DNA from: Craterostigma plantagineum
Lineage: Eukaryota; Streptophyta; Magnoliopsida; Lamiales; Linderniaceae
Reading direction: 5' to 3'
Assembly: GCA_027422505.1 (NCBI GenBank)
Contig: JAPQWV010000646.1
Span: forward strand, 247,501-311,500
DNA: 64,000 bases
Of this stretch, positions 63,155-64,000 are shown in pieces. The notes under the pieces are model-generated. The model was not told where the DNA came from. It saw nothing but the letters and a program-made list of their open reading frames with translations, and did no database searches. A program made the translations under genes and the position numbers. Position 1 is the first letter of the stretch, and each line of letters starts with the position of its first letter.

Positions 63155-64000
63155 AATCAATAACAAAGCTATATAAGACTCCTCTTACTCTTTCTACTTC
63201 CTCTGCCTCTTTCCTTTTTTTTTTTCTATTTTCTTTGAGTTCACACAACTGGTGACAAATGATATTGTTCAGGAATATAGAAATAAATACAGTAGGTTGT
63301 AGCTCGCCAATTAATTACAAAACAAGAGGCAGAAGTAATTCAAGTGATGCTACTGAAAACTGGGCTGTATCGAACGCAAGGCACCCTCAGTTCACCTAGA
63401 ACCCTAAAAACCAAGATGAACATATTGGAAAACCGTTAATTTCTTTGATTTCTGACGAAAGAGAGAACAAAGAAAGTACAAATTTTGAATAAAAACTTAC
63501 AAGATCATGAACCCAGAAAGGTCACCACGCCAGAGGACTAAGACAAAATAAATATTGAATATAAAATATCAACAAAAAGGGGGAAATTTTAGCAGAATCA
63601 GAAGGGAAAAAATATATCAAAAAAGGTGAGTGGGTACAATTACATGATCCGGTGTGCGTGAGAAGACGTGAAAAAAAAGTAAAAATCTACTACGATACAA
63701 AGGTACAGTCTGATAAACAAAGAAGGTAGGGTTGAATTTCTAACAATTAATTGGGGAAAAGGGGTATTCAGGTCTCGTGGGACGAGGGTGGTGATGATGA
63801 GAAAAATGACAGGGTGGAACACGATTTTCATCATTCTTTGTTTCTTTTACTTTTTTCTTTTTAAGAAAATGGAAATTTGAATAAAGGACGACGAAGTGAA
63901 ATCGGAAGGTTTGGGGAGGGAAATTAGGGTTAGGGACAAGACAGACAATCGATCGTGGGGTTCTAATCTATCGAACGAACCTAAAGCTTACATTACATAA
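63155..64000. other. Upstream region of RRM gene C
   Basis: Probable 5-prime leader and promoter of the RRM gene, continuing beyond the window. No gene supported. Confidence 0.55.

Overview
The window is nuclear DNA of a flowering plant, most likely a eudicot. It is AT-rich, with intron-containing plant genes, GT-AG splice sites, many short non-autonomous transposons, LTR retroelement pieces and Helitron pieces. There is no bacterial, organellar or viral gene organisation.

The dominant structure is a giant nested inverted triplication. One block of about 19 kb occurs as arm A (2898-22028, forward), arm B (22757-45462, reversed) and arm C (45552-64000, forward, cut by the window end). A and B form one palindrome centred near 22.4 kb; B and C form a second one centred near 45.5 kb. 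Each arm carries the same genes. In A/C order these are: an NLP (NIN-like, RWP-RK/PB1) transcription-factor pseudogene on the minus strand; a small six-exon gene for a VMA22/CCDC115-like V-ATPase assembly factor on minus; an XCP2-like papain-type cysteine protease on plus; and a seven-exon single-RRM RNA-binding protein on minus. Everything is mirrored in B. The genes are unrelated in function and simply share a neighbourhood.

The NLP gene has the same disabling lesions in all three arms, so it died before the triplication. B and C share several structural differences from A: a roughly 0.8 kb MULE-like insertion, loss of about 160 bp upstream of the protease, a swapped segment of about 200 bp, NLP exon deletions and an extra NLP stop codon. 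So B and C are the closest pair. On top of this every arm has private one-base indels, mostly in homopolymers, each breaking a different gene. For most genes at least one copy reads open (protease in B; VMA22-like in A and C; RRM gene apparently in C). This looks like unpolished long-read error superimposed on true divergence, so the possibility that part of the palindrome is an assembly product must stay open.

Both palindrome centres coincide with short hAT-type elements (22044-22736, with a perfect 8-bp target duplication; 44756-45475 and its mirror 45552-46258). Around the first centre (19.4-25.5 kb) lies a tandem or nested LTR retroelement with an antisense 92-100 codon ORF family present four times. 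In arm A it carries a captured N-terminal fragment of HMG-CoA reductase where arm B has a gag fragment and a complete LTR. Around the second centre lie mirrored Helitron Rep pseudogenes. The left flank (1-2897) is outside the palindrome and contains a nested tandem repeat carrying three copies of one exon-like block.
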